Assembly: GCF_005145045.1 (NCBI RefSeq)
Contig: NZ_CP039691.1
Coordinates: 1,810,001 to 1,874,000, forward strand
DNA from: Agrobacterium larrymoorei
GTDB taxonomy: Bacteria; Pseudomonadota; Alphaproteobacteria; Rhizobiales; Rhizobiaceae
Length of the DNA: 64,000 nucleotides
Direction: 5' to 3'
How positions within the stretch are numbered: the first letter of the stretch is position 1; each line of letters begins with the position of its first letter. The position numbers were made by a program, and so were the translations under genes. The notes beneath the pieces were generated by a model, which saw only the letters and a program-made list of their open reading frames with translations, was not told where the DNA came from and did no database searches. Below, piece by piece: positions 33,716 to 42,632 of the stretch.

Positions 33716-33802
33716 TGACGCAGCGGACATTATGGCTTAACGACGCGGGCAAGCGGGTGTAAGACGACCGCTTATATGCTGAGCAGAGAGTTAGAAATCT
33801 CC

Positions 33803-33892
33803 ATGAAAAAGCCCCTCCTCCTGTTTTTGATGACGTGCCTTTGCATCGGCATCATCGGCCATCTGGTGATTGCGTTCGTCATCACCGGATGA
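33803..33892 (+). CDS. Possible 29-residue membrane peptide
   Basis: A short frame coding MKKPLLLFLMTCLCIGIIGH and nine more residues: a Lys-Lys start followed by one continuous hydrophobic helix. The composition is that of a single-pass inner-membrane micro-protein. There is no strong Shine-Dalgarno before the ATG (AGAAATCTCC), so translation is uncertain. It shares size and topology with the better supported 29-residue peptide about 120 bases downstream, although the sequences are not alike. It could also be chance; conservation would decide. Confidence 0.4.
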   Translation: MKKPLLLFLMTCLCIGIIGHLVIAFVITG

Positions 33893-33952
33893 GCTCGCCC
33901 GGAGGCCTCGAACGTCGGCTTTACCTTGCATTAAGATTCATATGCATGTCGC

Positions 33953-33977
33953 GGAACCACGTTAGGCTATCCACGTT
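33953..33977 (+). promoter_or_regulatory. EcfG/RpoE2-type general stress promoter
   Basis: GGAAC at 33953-33957 and CGTT at 33974-33977 with exactly 16 bases between: a perfect match. The start codon of a 29-residue membrane peptide follows 31 bases later. Confidence 0.75.
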
Positions 33978-34008
33978 TCTAATGCACGGAAACTTGGAGG
34001 GTAAAGAC

Positions 34009-34098
34009 ATGCGTGATGGCCTGAACAGCTTGCTGGAAATTTCGCTTCTGGGCTTCGTGGTTGTGACCTGCCTTATGATGGTCAACCCGCCGGTTTGA
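34009..34098 (+). CDS. 29-residue stress-type membrane peptide
   Basis: A micro-protein reading MRDGLNSLLEISLLGFVVVT and nine more residues (CLMMVNPPV). It has a short amphipathic N-terminus and one hydrophobic helix of about 17 residues. A strong GGAGGG lies six to seven bases before the ATG, and a perfect GGAAC-N16-CGTT promoter is just upstream, so both transcription and translation signals point to a real gene. No terminator follows immediately; the wrbA terminator on the other strand is 50 bases away. I know no family for it. Its size and regulation suggest a stress-induced inner-membrane micro-protein. Confidence 0.65.
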   Translation: MRDGLNSLLEISLLGFVVVTCLMMVNPPV

Positions 34099-34146
34099 GG
34101 CGCTACTGCATCAATTGACATTAACGCCGCTCTCGATTGGCGGATG

Positions 34147-34175
34147 CAAAAATGCGGCCTATTCGGGCCGCATTT
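34147..34175 (-). terminator. Terminator after wrbA
   Basis: Stem AAATGCGGCC / GGCCGCATTT with a six-base loop, followed on the minus strand by TTGC. It starts about 23 bases past the wrbA stop; on the plus strand it may also serve the small peptide gene. Confidence 0.75.
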
Positions 34176-34197
34176 GCGTTTCTGGCAACACTCAACT

Positions 34198-34797
34198 TTA
34201 AGCAGACAGCTTTGCTGCGAGCTTGGCAACATGAGCGCCCTGATATTTCGCACCCTCAAGCTCGACCGCAGAAGGCTGGCGCGAGCCATCGCCATCGGTG
34301 ATCGTGGATGCGCCATAAGGCGAGCCGCCCTTGATTTCATCCACACCCATCTGACCCTGAAACGCGTAAGGCAGGCCAGCAACGACCATGCCGTGGTGAA
34401 GGAAAGTCGGGATGAAGCTTAGGATGGTCGATTCCTGGCCGCCGTGCTGCGTGGCCGTAGAGGTGAAGGCAGAGCCCACCTTGCCGACCAGCTTGCCATT
34501 GAACCAGTGCCCGCCGGTCTGATCCCAGAAATTGCGCATCTGCGATGCCATCGTGCCGAAGCGCGTGCCTGCACCGACGATGATCGCGTCATATTCGGAA
34601 AGCTCGTCAATGGTCGCAATCGGCGCGGGCTGATCCACCTTGAAGTGCGAGGATTTCGCCACCTCTTCCGGCACGAGTTCGGGAACTCTCTTCACCACCA
34701 CATCCGCGCCTGCGGATTTGGCGCCTTCCGCAACGGCGTAAGCCATTGTTTCTACATGACCGTAAGACGAGTAATAGAGCACCAGAACTTTTGCCAT
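34198..34797 (-). CDS. wrbA: NAD(P)H:quinone oxidoreductase WrbA
   Basis: A 199-residue flavodoxin-like FMN enzyme that reduces quinones by two electrons and so limits redox cycling. The FMN phosphate loop is [12 protein letters not shown] at residues 8-19; [22 protein letters not shown] is the WrbA-specific flavin-contact block, and [12 protein letters not shown] follows. Length is as expected (about 198-200). It forms tetramers in the cytosol. A motif one mismatch away from a general-stress promoter lies upstream (AACG with a GTTGC arm near 34868-34888), and WrbA is stress-induced in other bacteria, but I do not claim that site. Confidence 0.95.
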   Translation of the reverse strand: MAKVLVLYYSSYGHVETMAYAVAEGAKSAGADVVVKRVPELVPEEVAKSSHFKVDQPAPIATIDELSEYDAIIVGAGTRFGTMASQMRNFWDQTGGHWFNGKLVGKVGSAFTSTATQHGGQESTILSFIPTFLHHGMVVAGLPYAFQGQMGVDEIKGGSPYGASTITDGDGSRQPSAVELEGAKYQGAHVAKLAAKLSA

Positions 34798-34947
34798 TTT
34801 AGATTTTTCCTCATGGTTTGTTTTCGAGTTGCAGGTTGCGGGCGGGACTATGCACCCACCATGTAACGAAAACCTAACAAAGGAGTTGCGGAAATGCGAG
34901 CATATAGGCCCAGCACGCTCCGTTCTCGATTAGCGAACGATGCCGGG

Positions 34948-34980
34948 TAGAGCGCTTCCCTTTCATATTGAAACGCTCTA
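34948..34980. repeat. Intergenic palindrome TAGAGCGCTTCC...GAAACGCTCTA
   Basis: Arms TAGAGCGcTTcC and GaAACGCTCTA with a mid-loop CTTTCATATT. It is a second copy of the palindrome type at 6964-6992 (arms GAGCG/CGCTC), so it is a small dispersed repeat. It lies between wrbA and the CinA-like gene. Confidence 0.6.
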
Positions 34981-35012
34981 ACGTCGGGGCAAATCGACAG
35001 TGAGTTTTGCCC

Positions 35013-35789
35013 ATGTCCACGCCCTCCTTTTCCTCCGCTCCCGTTACCGCCGCCATGCTTGCCATCGGCGATGAGCTTTTGTCTGGCCGCACCAAGGATA
35101 AGAACATCGGGCATCTGGCCGATGTGATGACCATGTCGGGCATCGACCTGAAGGAGGTTCGGATCGTTGCGGATGACGAACCGGCAATCGTGGAGGCTTT
35201 GAACGCTCTTCGCGCGCGTTACGACTATGTCTTCACCTCCGGTGGTATTGGGCCTACCCATGACGATATCACGGCGGATGCCGTCTCTGTCGCCTTCGGC
35301 TTGCCCTGCGAGCATGATGCGGATGCCCTGCGCATTCTGGGCGACATGTATCGCACGCGTGAAATGGAGTTCACCGAGGCCCGCAAGCGCATGGCACGCA
35401 TGCCCCGCGGTGCGAAACACATCGTCAATCCGGTGTCGGTCGCGCCGGGCTTCATCGTGGAGAACGTCTATGTAATGGCAGGCGTGCCGCAGGTGTTTCA
35501 GGCGATGCTGGATAATGTTGTCCCGACCCTGCGCACCGGCACCAAAATGATGTCCCAGTCCGTCCGTTCGCCCTATGGTGAGGGAGACATCGGAACGCCG
35601 CTCAGCGAGATCCAGAAAGCGCATCCGCAGACGAGCATTGGCTCCTACCCCAAATATGACGGACAGCGCTTTTCCACCGAGATCGTGGTGCGGGCGCGCG
35701 ATGGCGAATTGCTGAACGCGGCGGCAAAGGACGTGACTGCCATGATCGAAAATATCGCACGGGAGAAGGCTTCTTCAAAGATTGCGTGA
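35013..35789 (+). CDS. MoCF/CinA N-terminal-type molybdopterin-binding domain protein
   Basis: A 258-residue protein equivalent to the N-terminal half of CinA (COG1058). The start AAMLAIGDELLSGRTKDKN is the MoCF-like opening, and the central FTSGGIGPTHDDITADAV is the ligand-binding block shared with MogA/MoeA. The C-terminal nicotinamide-mononucleotide deamidase domain of full CinA is absent, so it may be an ADP-ribose pyrophosphatase-like or regulatory relative rather than a competence protein. A TTG six bases upstream is in frame; ATG at 35013 gives the simpler start. It lies about 120 bases before the UspA gene on the same strand. Confidence 0.9.
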   Translation: MSTPSFSSAPVTAAMLAIGDELLSGRTKDKNIGHLADVMTMSGIDLKEVRIVADDEPAIVEALNALRARYDYVFTSGGIGPTHDDITADAVSVAFGLPCEHDADALRILGDMYRTREMEFTEARKRMARMPRGAKHIVNPVSVAPGFIVENVYVMAGVPQVFQAMLDNVVPTLRTGTKMMSQSVRSPYGEGDIGTPLSEIQKAHPQTSIGSYPKYDGQRFSTEIVVRARDGELLNAAAKDVTAMIENIAREKASSKIA

Positions 35790-35811
35790 ACTCCTTTGCG
35801 CGCAATACGTT
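35787..35811 (+). promoter_or_regulatory. Near-consensus general stress promoter
   Basis: TGAAC at 35787-35791 and CGTT at 35808-35811 with 16 bases between, one mismatch from GGAAC. It overlaps the end of the CinA-like gene and lies 99 bases upstream of the UspA start. Confidence 0.4.
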
Positions 35812-35910
35812 TTAGCAGATGCAGATGCCTGTCTTGATAAGGATCAAGGCAATGGGTGGCAGGCAACCCCATGCTGCCCGTATCAATGATGCGTCATAAG
35901 GAGAATGACC

Positions 35911-36756
35911 ATGGGCTACAGAACAATTCTCGCGGTTATCGACACAGCTGAAAACACACGCAGGCTGGATAAATTCGTGGTCGCGCTTGCCAACCAGTTC
36001 TCCTCTCATGTCGTCGGTCTCCACATGGAGACACTGGCCGCCGTGCCGCTTGTGGCACCCATGGAGATGCCGGACCCGGCCACGGTTCAGGCCGTGCAGG
36101 ATGTGGCGCACAAGGAAACGACCGAAGCCGGAAAGATTTTCGCCGATAGCATGTCGGCAAACGGCATTTCCAGCGAATGGCGCAGCTTCACCTCCTCTGT
36201 CGGTTACTCCTCCAAATCCTCGATCCAGAGCGCCCGCTGCGCCGATCTGATCGTGGCGCGACAGCATGAATCCTCGGCACTTTCGGACAGCCGCGCGGAT
36301 CTTGATAACTTCCTCTACGAGAGCGGTCGCCCCGTTTTGCTGGTTCCGCATATTCTGACGGAGCCGAAACCAATCCGCCGCGTGCTGATCGCGTGGAACG
36401 GCTCACGCGAGGTGACGCGCGCCACATTCGACGCCCTGCCCTTCCTGCAGGCAGCGGAAAGCGTGGAAGTCTTCTCGGTGGATATGGAAGATAATGATTC
36501 CCGGACGGCGGCACTTGCTGGCTCGGAAATCGCCGCCACTCTTGCCCGGCATGGTGTGAACGTTACGGTCACATCGCAGGAGAAGATCGAAGGCGTAGCG
36601 CCTCACAAGGCTATTGAAAACCATCTTGCCGAAAACAGCATCGACCTGTTGGTAATGGGCGCTTACGGCCATTCGCGTTGGTGGGAAATGCTGTTCGGCG
36701 GCGTGACACGCACGCTGTTGGATTCGATGAAGGCGATGACGCTGATGTCTCGCTAA
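35911..36756 (+). CDS. Universal stress protein, tandem UspA domains
   Basis: A 281-residue protein with two UspA folds. The first covers about residues 1-145 (YRTILAVIDTAENTRRLDKF, then VARQHESSALS). The second covers about 150-281 with RRVLIAWNGSREVTRATFDA and the ATP-binding-type end VMGAYGHSRWWEMLFGGVTR (G-x2-G-x9-G). Tandem Usps bind ATP and support survival under starvation and oxidative stress. AGGAG lies seven bases before ATG 35911 but only one base before the upstream ATG at 35905, so 35911 is preferred. A terminator shared with the aap operon follows. Confidence 0.92.
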   Translation: MGYRTILAVIDTAENTRRLDKFVVALANQFSSHVVGLHMETLAAVPLVAPMEMPDPATVQAVQDVAHKETTEAGKIFADSMSANGISSEWRSFTSSVGYSSKSSIQSARCADLIVARQHESSALSDSRADLDNFLYESGRPVLLVPHILTEPKPIRRVLIAWNGSREVTRATFDALPFLQAAESVEVFSVDMEDNDSRTAALAGSEIAATLARHGVNVTVTSQEKIEGVAPHKAIENHLAENSIDLLVMGAYGHSRWWEMLFGGVTRTLLDSMKAMTLMSR

Positions 36757-36780
36757 GAGCCCGCACAATCGAACCAAAAG

Positions 36781-36810
36781 AAAACCCGCCGGTCGCCCGG
36801 CGGGTTTTTT
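36781..36810. terminator. Bidirectional terminator between uspA-type gene and aapP
   Basis: Stem AAACCCGCCGG / CCGGCGGGTTT with a four-base loop; TTTTTT follows on the plus strand and TTTTC on the minus strand. It can end transcripts from both convergent genes. Confidence 0.9.
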
Positions 36811-36830
36811 GTTTCAAGAATCACCAAATC

Positions 36831-37604
36831 CTAATGAAGAATCTGGCTAAGGAAGAGCCTGGTGCGCTCATGCTGCGGATTGTCGAAGAACTCCTGCGGG
36901 GCGTTCTGCTCCACTATCTGGCCCTGATCCATGAAGATCACGCGGTTGGCGACCTGGCGGGCGAAGCCCATTTCGTGGGTCACGCACAGCATGGTCATGC
37001 CGTCTTCGGCAAGGCTTACCATCGTATCCAGAACTTCCTTGACCATTTCCGGGTCGAGCGCCGAGGTCGGCTCATCGAACAGCATGATCTTGGGCTTCAT
37101 GCACAGCGAGCGGGCAATGGCCACGCGCTGCTGCTGACCGCCGGAAAGCTGGCCCGGATACTTATGCGCCTGCTCTGGAATCTTGACGCGCTTGAGGTAG
37201 TGCATCGCGATTTCTTCGGCATCCTTCTTGGGCATCTTGCGAACCCAGATCGGCGCCAGTGTGCAGTTCTCAAGGATCGTCAGGTGCGGGAAGAGGTTGA
37301 AGTGCTGGAAAACCATACCCACTTCGCGGCGCACTTCATCGATCTTCTTCAGGTCGTTGGTCAGCTCGATGCCATCCACCTGAATGCTGCCCGACTGGTG
37401 TTCCTCCAGACGGTTGATGCAGCGGATCATGGTGGACTTGCCGGAACCGGAAGGACCGGCGATGACGATGCGCTCGCCCTTCATGACCTTGAGGTTGATG
37501 TCACGCAGCACGTGAAAATCGCCGTACCACTTGTTCATGCCGGTGATTTCGATTGCGACGTCCGTCTTCGAGACTTCCAGCTTTTTTGCTTGGGCTTCTG
37601 CCAT
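36831..37604 (-). CDS. aapP: General L-amino acid ABC transporter, ATP-binding protein
   Basis: A 257-residue ABC ATPase, the energising subunit of the Aap transporter that moves a broad range of L-amino acids. Walker A is GPSGSGKST, the Q-loop lies in [11 protein letters not shown], the signature is LSGGQQQR, Walker B is [12 protein letters not shown], and the switch His is in CVTHEMGFA. It is last in aapJ-aapQ-aapM-aapP, 11 bases after aapM. In Rhizobium leguminosarum this system feeds amino acids in both free-living cells and bacteroids. The assignment rests on the full four-gene layout. Confidence 0.96.
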   Translation of the reverse strand: MAEAQAKKLEVSKTDVAIEITGMNKWYGDFHVLRDINLKVMKGERIVIAGPSGSGKSTMIRCINRLEEHQSGSIQVDGIELTNDLKKIDEVRREVGMVFQHFNLFPHLTILENCTLAPIWVRKMPKKDAEEIAMHYLKRVKIPEQAHKYPGQLSGGQQQRVAIARSLCMKPKIMLFDEPTSALDPEMVKEVLDTMVSLAEDGMTMLCVTHEMGFARQVANRVIFMDQGQIVEQNAPQEFFDNPQHERTRLFLSQILH

Positions 37605-37615
37605 GAGATTTCCCC

Positions 37616-38773
37616 TTATTTCTTATGTCCGGTATCGAGATGGCGCTCCATGAACAATGAATAGCGCGACATGCCGAAGCAGAATATCCAGAATATGAAC
37701 CCGGCGAAAACATAACCCGTGACTGGCGTCACCGGTGTCGCCCAATTCGCATCCGACTGGTTGAGGTTTACGATACCCAGAAGGTCGAACATACCGATGA
37801 TCGACACAAGCGACGTATCCTTGAAAAGGCCGATGAAGGTGTTCACGATACCGGGAATGACGAGCTTCAGCGCCTGCGGAAGCACGATCAGGCGTGTTTT
37901 CTGCCAGTAATTCAGGCCGAGCGAATCCGCACCTTCATACTGTCCCTTCGGAATGGCCTGAAGACCGCCGCGAATGACTTCCGCCATATAGGCAGAGGCA
38001 AACAGCGAGACACCGACGAGCGCACGCAGGAACTTGTCGAAGGTCCAGCCATCCGGCAGAAACAGCGGCAGCATGATCGAGGCGAAGAACAGAACCGTAA
38101 TCAGCGGAATACCGCGAATGACTTCGATGAAGGTCACGCATAGCGTCTTAATCACCGGCATGCTGGACCGGCGGCCAAGCGCCAGCAGAATGCCGAATGG
38201 CAGTGACACGGTGATCCCGAAGAAAGACAGGATCAGCGTCACCATCAGGCCGCCCCAGAGCTGGGTTTCCACGCGCGGCAGGCCGAAATAGCCGCCGACG
38301 AGCAGGAAGAAGGAGACGAACGGCAGGACTATGAACAGCAATAGCGCGTTCAGCCCCTTGTGCGGCGCCTTCGGGATCAGCATCGGGATCAGAAGCACGA
38401 CGAATGCCGCGGCGACTAGAAGCGGACGCCAGCGTTCTTCGAGCGGATAGCGGCCGAACATGAACTGTTCGAACTTGGCATTGACGAATGCCCAGCAGGC
38501 TCCTGCCTGTCCATCCGGTATCGCACCGCCCTGAGCAACTGTCAGGCACGCCGTGCGGTCGGTACCCGTCCATGTGGCATGAACGAACAGCCACTCCACC
38601 AGATGCGGAATGATGTAGTAGAGAAACGCGATGGCCGCTATCGTCAGCACCGTGTCCTTCGCCGTAGCGAAGAGCTTGGTGCGCAGCCAGTGGACGACGC
38701 CCACCTGGCTGGATGGCGCAGGTGCCTGAGGCACCATTTCACCGCGAACGTAAGTGAGGGTGTTGGATGTCAT
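37616..38773 (-). CDS. aapM: General L-amino acid ABC transporter, permease
   Basis: A 385-residue inner-membrane permease of the HisM/polar amino-acid family. A long N-terminal part with several hydrophobic helices ([20 protein letters not shown] and two more by residue 150) precedes the conserved permease core of about 200 residues. The EAA loop reads [20 protein letters not shown], the ATPase contact. It starts three bases after the aapQ stop and pairs with AapQ as a heterodimer. The extended N-terminus is typical of AapM rather than HisM. Confidence 0.95.
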   Translation of the reverse strand: MTSNTLTYVRGEMVPQAPAPSSQVGVVHWLRTKLFATAKDTVLTIAAIAFLYYIIPHLVEWLFVHATWTGTDRTACLTVAQGGAIPDGQAGACWAFVNAKFEQFMFGRYPLEERWRPLLVAAAFVVLLIPMLIPKAPHKGLNALLLFIVLPFVSFFLLVGGYFGLPRVETQLWGGLMVTLILSFFGITVSLPFGILLALGRRSSMPVIKTLCVTFIEVIRGIPLITVLFFASIMLPLFLPDGWTFDKFLRALVGVSLFASAYMAEVIRGGLQAIPKGQYEGADSLGLNYWQKTRLIVLPQALKLVIPGIVNTFIGLFKDTSLVSIIGMFDLLGIVNLNQSDANWATPVTPVTGYVFAGFIFWIFCFGMSRYSLFMERHLDTGHKK

Positions 38774-38776
38774 TGC

Positions 38777-39973
38777 TTATCTCTCCACCAGCGCCATTTT
38801 CGCGTTGAACCAGTTCATCAGCAACGCAGTGGTGAGCGACAATGAAAGGTAGACCACAAGCCAGATCGCAACGATCTCGATTGCCTGTCCGCTCTGGTTG
38901 AGAACCGTGTTGCCAACGCTGACGAGTTCCGAGAAGCCGACGGCAACAGCCAGCGACGAGTTCTTCGTGAGGTTGAGATACTGGCTCGTGAGCGGCGGGA
39001 TGATGATGCGCATTGCCTGCGGAACGACGACCAGACGTGTGGTCGTGCTGGAGCGCAGGCCCAGAGCATCGGCAGCCTCGGTCTGGCCCTTCGGCACGGC
39101 CTTGATACCGCCACGAACGATTTCGGCGATGAAGGACGCGGTGTAGAAAGACAGCGCCAGATAGATCGACATGAATTCCGGGCCGATAACGGCGCCGCCA
39201 GTCAGGTTGAACTTGCCGGCAACAGGCATATCAAAGGTCAGCGGCGAACCGATGGCGAGGAATGTCAGGACTGGCAGACCGATGATGATCGCGGTTCCGA
39301 CAATACCGGTGCGGAAAGGCTGTCCGGTGCGCATCTGCCGCGCCTTGGCCCAGCGATAGACGAAGACGGTGATGATGACGCCAACGAGAAACGCCAGCGG
39401 CACCATCCAGATACCCTCGCCCCAAAGGAACTTCGGGTAGAAGAAGCCGCGATTGTTGAGATAGGTGCCCAGCGGCATCTCGAGCGATTCTCTTGCCTGA
39501 GGCAGGATCGTGATGACGCCCTTGTACCAGAAGAAGATGACGAGCAGCGGCGGCAGGTTACGGAAAATTTCCACATAGGCCTGAGCCAGCTTCGAGATCA
39601 GCCAGTTCCGCGACAGCCTTGCGATACCGACGATGAAGCCGATGATCGAAGCCGTGATGATACCAAGCACCGCGACCTGAAGCGTGTTGAGGAAGCCGAC
39701 GAGAAGCGCGCGCGCAAAGGTGTTATCGTTGTTATACGCGATCAGCGACTGGCCGATATCGAACCCTGCGCGTCCGTTAAGGAAGCCAAATCCCGTTGAA
39801 ATATTTGCTCTTTGAAGGTTGTGGATCGTATTGCTTGCGATGATCCAGATGAACAGTCCCAAGAGTACGACCGTTACAACCTGATAGAAAATGGACCGCG
39901 CTTTGGGGTCATAGATTATGGACGTCGCGCCGGATGCGCTGGACGGTCCAGTTTGGATCGTCTTGCCTGCCAT
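38777..39973 (-). CDS. aapQ: General L-amino acid ABC transporter, permease
   Basis: A 398-residue permease, partner of AapM. One N-terminal helix (IFYQVVTVVLLGLFIWIIAS) is followed by the permease core beginning GFLNTLQVAVLGIITASIIG and the EAA loop GIKAVPKGQTEAADALGLRS. Length is as for other AapQ proteins (about 400). ATG at 39973 has AAAGG five bases before it; a GTG six bases upstream lacks better spacing. It is separated from aapJ by about 106 bases that hold a hairpin, so the binding protein gene is probably transcribed in excess. Confidence 0.95.
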   Translation of the reverse strand: MAGKTIQTGPSSASGATSIIYDPKARSIFYQVVTVVLLGLFIWIIASNTIHNLQRANISTGFGFLNGRAGFDIGQSLIAYNNDNTFARALLVGFLNTLQVAVLGIITASIIGFIVGIARLSRNWLISKLAQAYVEIFRNLPPLLVIFFWYKGVITILPQARESLEMPLGTYLNNRGFFYPKFLWGEGIWMVPLAFLVGVIITVFVYRWAKARQMRTGQPFRTGIVGTAIIIGLPVLTFLAIGSPLTFDMPVAGKFNLTGGAVIGPEFMSIYLALSFYTASFIAEIVRGGIKAVPKGQTEAADALGLRSSTTTRLVVVPQAMRIIIPPLTSQYLNLTKNSSLAVAVGFSELVSVGNTVLNQSGQAIEIVAIWLVVYLSLSLTTALLMNWFNAKMALVER

Positions 39974-40024
39974 AGGCACCTTTCCCTCTATATGCTCTTT
40001 GCGAGCTTATTCTAATAATTTGAA

Positions 40025-40051
40025 GGAGGCAGGGATGATCTCCCCGCCTCC
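40025..40051 (-). promoter_or_regulatory. Hairpin between aapJ and aapQ
   Basis: On the minus strand GGAGGCgGGGA pairs with TCCCtGCCTCC (one mismatch) around a GATCA loop, about 28 bases after the aapJ stop. It is not followed by a long U-run, so it more likely stabilises the aapJ 3' end or attenuates readthrough, as is common after binding-protein genes. Confidence 0.6.
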
Positions 40052-40079
40052 CGCATCAGCTTTAAAATGGAAAAGCTTG

Positions 40080-41102
40080 TTAGCGGACCGGAGGAGCGTA
40101 CTGCAGGCCGCCCTTCGTCCACAATGCGTTCTGGCCACGCTCGATCTTCAGCGGAGAACCGGCACCAACGTTACGGTCGAAGACTTCGCCGTAGTTACCG
40201 ACCTGCTTGATGATGTTGTAGGCCCACTCGTTGGTCAGGCCGAGATCGGTACCGATCTTGGTGCCTTCTTCGGTGCCCAGCAGACGCTTGATGTCCGGGT
40301 TGGCAGAAGCCTTCTGCTCATCGACGTTCTTGGAGGTGATGCCGAATTCTTCAGCGTTCACCATCGCGTAGTGAACCCAGCTGACGACGTCGAACCACTG
40401 ATCGTCACCCTGACGAACGGCCGGTCCAAGCGGCTCCTTCGAAATGGTTTCCGGCAGAACGACGTTTTCGTCCGGGTTCTTCATCTTGAGGCGGATAGCA
40501 TACAGGCCGGACTTGTCCGTGGTGTACACATCGCAACGACCGGAGTCGTAAGCGCCCGTCGCGTCGGATTCCTTTTCGAAGACAACCGGGTTGTACTGCA
40601 GGTTGTTCGTCTTGAAGTAGTCGGCGAGGTTGAGTTCCGTCGTCGTGCCCTGCTGAACGCAGACAGACGCGCCGGAAAGCTCAAGAGCGGATTTCACGTT
40701 AAGAGCGTTCTTAACGATGAAGCCCTGGCCATCGTAATAGTTGACGGTGCGGAAGTTGAAGCCCAGCGACGTGTCGCGGCTGATCGTCCATGTGGTGTTA
40801 CGCGTCAGAACGTCGATTTCGCCAGACTGGAGAGCCGGGAAACGGTCCTTGGATGTGAGAGCGACGAACTTGGACTTGGAAGGATCACCGAAAACGGCAG
40901 CAGCGATGCCGCGGCAGTAATCAACGTCGATACCGGACCATTCGCCCTTGTCGTCCGGGTTCGAGAAGCCGGGGATACCCGAGCTCACGCCGCAGGTGAC
41001 GAAACCCTTTGCCTTAACGTCCTGAAGAGTACCGGCAGATGCAGCCGTTGCAGCTCCCAATACTGCTGCGCCAATAGCGGCTGACAGAAGTGCCTTTTTC
41101 AT
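40080..41102 (-). CDS. aapJ: General L-amino acid-binding periplasmic protein
   Basis: A 340-residue solute-binding protein with a signal peptide (MKKALLSAAIGAAVLGAATA, cleavage near residue 23). The family-3 SBP block is EWSGIDVDYCRGIAAAVFGD, followed by SGEIDVLTRNTTWT, the amino-acid-contact region. Two cysteines near residues 37 and 60 and another pair later may form disulphides. GGGA precedes the ATG; longer in-frame starts would disrupt the signal peptide. It is first in the operon, consistent with high expression of the binding protein. Confidence 0.96.
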   Translation of the reverse strand: MKKALLSAAIGAAVLGAATAASAGTLQDVKAKGFVTCGVSSGIPGFSNPDDKGEWSGIDVDYCRGIAAAVFGDPSKSKFVALTSKDRFPALQSGEIDVLTRNTTWTISRDTSLGFNFRTVNYYDGQGFIVKNALNVKSALELSGASVCVQQGTTTELNLADYFKTNNLQYNPVVFEKESDATGAYDSGRCDVYTTDKSGLYAIRLKMKNPDENVVLPETISKEPLGPAVRQGDDQWFDVVSWVHYAMVNAEEFGITSKNVDEQKASANPDIKRLLGTEEGTKIGTDLGLTNEWAYNIIKQVGNYGEVFDRNVGAGSPLKIERGQNALWTKGGLQYAPPVR

Positions 41103-41444
41103 TTTTCCCAACCTTTGTATCTTTTTGTAGATTGGAGAGACTTCGGCACCCGCACCGCGTCTGCGATAGTCTCCCCGCTTCACCTCCCGGTGTGCGTCCC
41201 TATCACAATCGCAATTGTCGTCACGGTCAAGACTTTCGCGACGCAATTGTGTCTAAAAAACGGAATTTTCAAAAACCCGGCCTTTTAATGGGCAATTGGC
41301 TAATAATTACGCTAATTTAGGTCAAAAACTGATCATCCTGTCAGGCAGGTAGACTGGTTTTCCACGCGCTAAGATAACGAACTCTTGACCGGCGATACAT
41401 TTCCCCACCATCTTCCGACATCCAATCACAGAGAGAATTTCAGC
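41103..41444. other. Divergent promoter region aapJ / metC
   Basis: About 340 bases without a gene. CGCAATTGT occurs twice (near 41210 and 41252), roughly 40 bases apart, close to where the aapJ promoter must be. I see no known riboswitch for the methionine gene metC. Confidence 0.4.
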
Positions 41445-42632
41445 ATGAAAGATAAAAACGGGATCATGAGCGAAGCCGGTCCGAACACGCGTCTGGCGCA
41501 TCTTGGAAACGATCCTGCCAGCTATATGGGCTTCGTCAATCCACCCATCGTGCGCGGCTCCACCGTGCTGTTCCCGGATGCTGAAACACTTGTGACCGAG
41601 CGTCAGCGCTACACTTACGGCACCCACGGCACGCCCACCACGGATGCGCTGTGCGACATGATCAACGAGCTGGAAGGTGCTGCTGGAACGATTCTCCTGT
41701 CTTCCGGCCTTGCGGCCGTGACGATTCCTTTCCTTGCCTACCTCAAGTCAGGCGACCACGCCCTGATCGTCGATTCGGTCTATTACCCGACGCGCCGGTT
41801 CTGCAACACGATGCTCAAGCAGTTCGGTGTAGAAGTCGAGTTTTACGATCCGGCCATCGGCGCGGGAATAGAAGCTTTGATCCGGCCCAACACCCGCCTC
41901 GTTCATCTTGAAGCACCGGGCTCCAATACTTTCGAGATACAGGATGTAGCGCTGATTTCCTCCATCGCGCATAAATATGATTGCGTGGTGACGATGGATA
42001 ATACATGGGCGACGCCGCTCTACTTCCGCCCACTGGACCACGGCGTGGACATATCCATGCACGCCGCAACCAAATATCCGGCTGGCCATTCGGACGTGTT
42101 GATGGGCTTCGTCTCGGCCAATGAGAAACACTGGAAGAAGCTGGAGGAAGCCAACCGCAATCTGGGTCTGTGCGTCACATCGGACGATGCCTACCAAGTG
42201 CTGCGCGGAATGCGCACCATGGGTATCCGTCTGGAACATCACCGCAAAAGTGCGCTGGAAATCGCAGAATGGCTGGATGGGCGTGATGACGTGTTGCAGG
42301 TTCTGCACCCCGCCCTGCCAAGCTTTCCTACGCACGAGATTTGGAAGCGTGACTTCAAGGGATCGAGCGGCGTTTTCTCCTTCGTGCTGAAGGCGGAGGA
42401 AGGCAAGTTCAAAGAAAAGTCCCACGCCTTCCTCGACGCGCTCTCCATTTTCGGCCTCGGCTTTTCATGGGGCGGATACGAATCGCTGGCCGTTCTCGTC
42501 AATCTTCGCGACAGAACCGTTGCCAAAGGCCCGACCGAAGGTCCGATCATCCGCCTTCAGATCGGGCTTGAGGACGTGGCAGACATCAAGCGCGATCTTG
42601 AAGCGGGTTTTGCGGCGGCAGCGAAGGGTTAA
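41445..42632 (+). CDS. metC: Cystathionine beta-lyase
   Basis: A 395-residue PLP enzyme of the Cys/Met metabolism family, which cleaves cystathionine to homocysteine, pyruvate and ammonia. The PLP lysine is in HAATKYPAGHSDVLMG, and the upstream MDNTWATPLYFRP carries the phosphate-binding region. TYGTHGTPTTDAL is the N-terminal substrate-contact block of this branch. ATG at 41445 follows AGAGAGAATTTC; a second ATG at 41466 is possible but would drop part of a polar leader only. The stop overlaps that of the convergent monooxygenase by four bases. Length is typical (about 390). Confidence 0.92.
   Translation: MKDKNGIMSEAGPNTRLAHLGNDPASYMGFVNPPIVRGSTVLFPDAETLVTERQRYTYGTHGTPTTDALCDMINELEGAAGTILLSSGLAAVTIPFLAYLKSGDHALIVDSVYYPTRRFCNTMLKQFGVEVEFYDPAIGAGIEALIRPNTRLVHLEAPGSNTFEIQDVALISSIAHKYDCVVTMDNTWATPLYFRPLDHGVDISMHAATKYPAGHSDVLMGFVSANEKHWKKLEEANRNLGLCVTSDDAYQVLRGMRTMGIRLEHHRKSALEIAEWLDGRDDVLQVLHPALPSFPTHEIWKRDFKGSSGVFSFVLKAEEGKFKEKSHAFLDALSIFGLGFSWGGYESLAVLVNLRDRTVAKGPTEGPIIRLQIGLEDVADIKRDLEAGFAAAAKG

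Noticed and set aside
34868..34888. General-stress promoter upstream of wrbA
   Set aside because: AACG-N16-GTTGC has a mismatch within the otherwise strict GGAAC element, and I do not want to stretch the motif. WrbA may still be stress-regulated.
41103..41444. SAM-type riboswitch upstream of metC
   Set aside because: I looked for SAM-II-like pseudoknot elements and found no convincing paired segments. metC in this group is not a typical riboswitch target.
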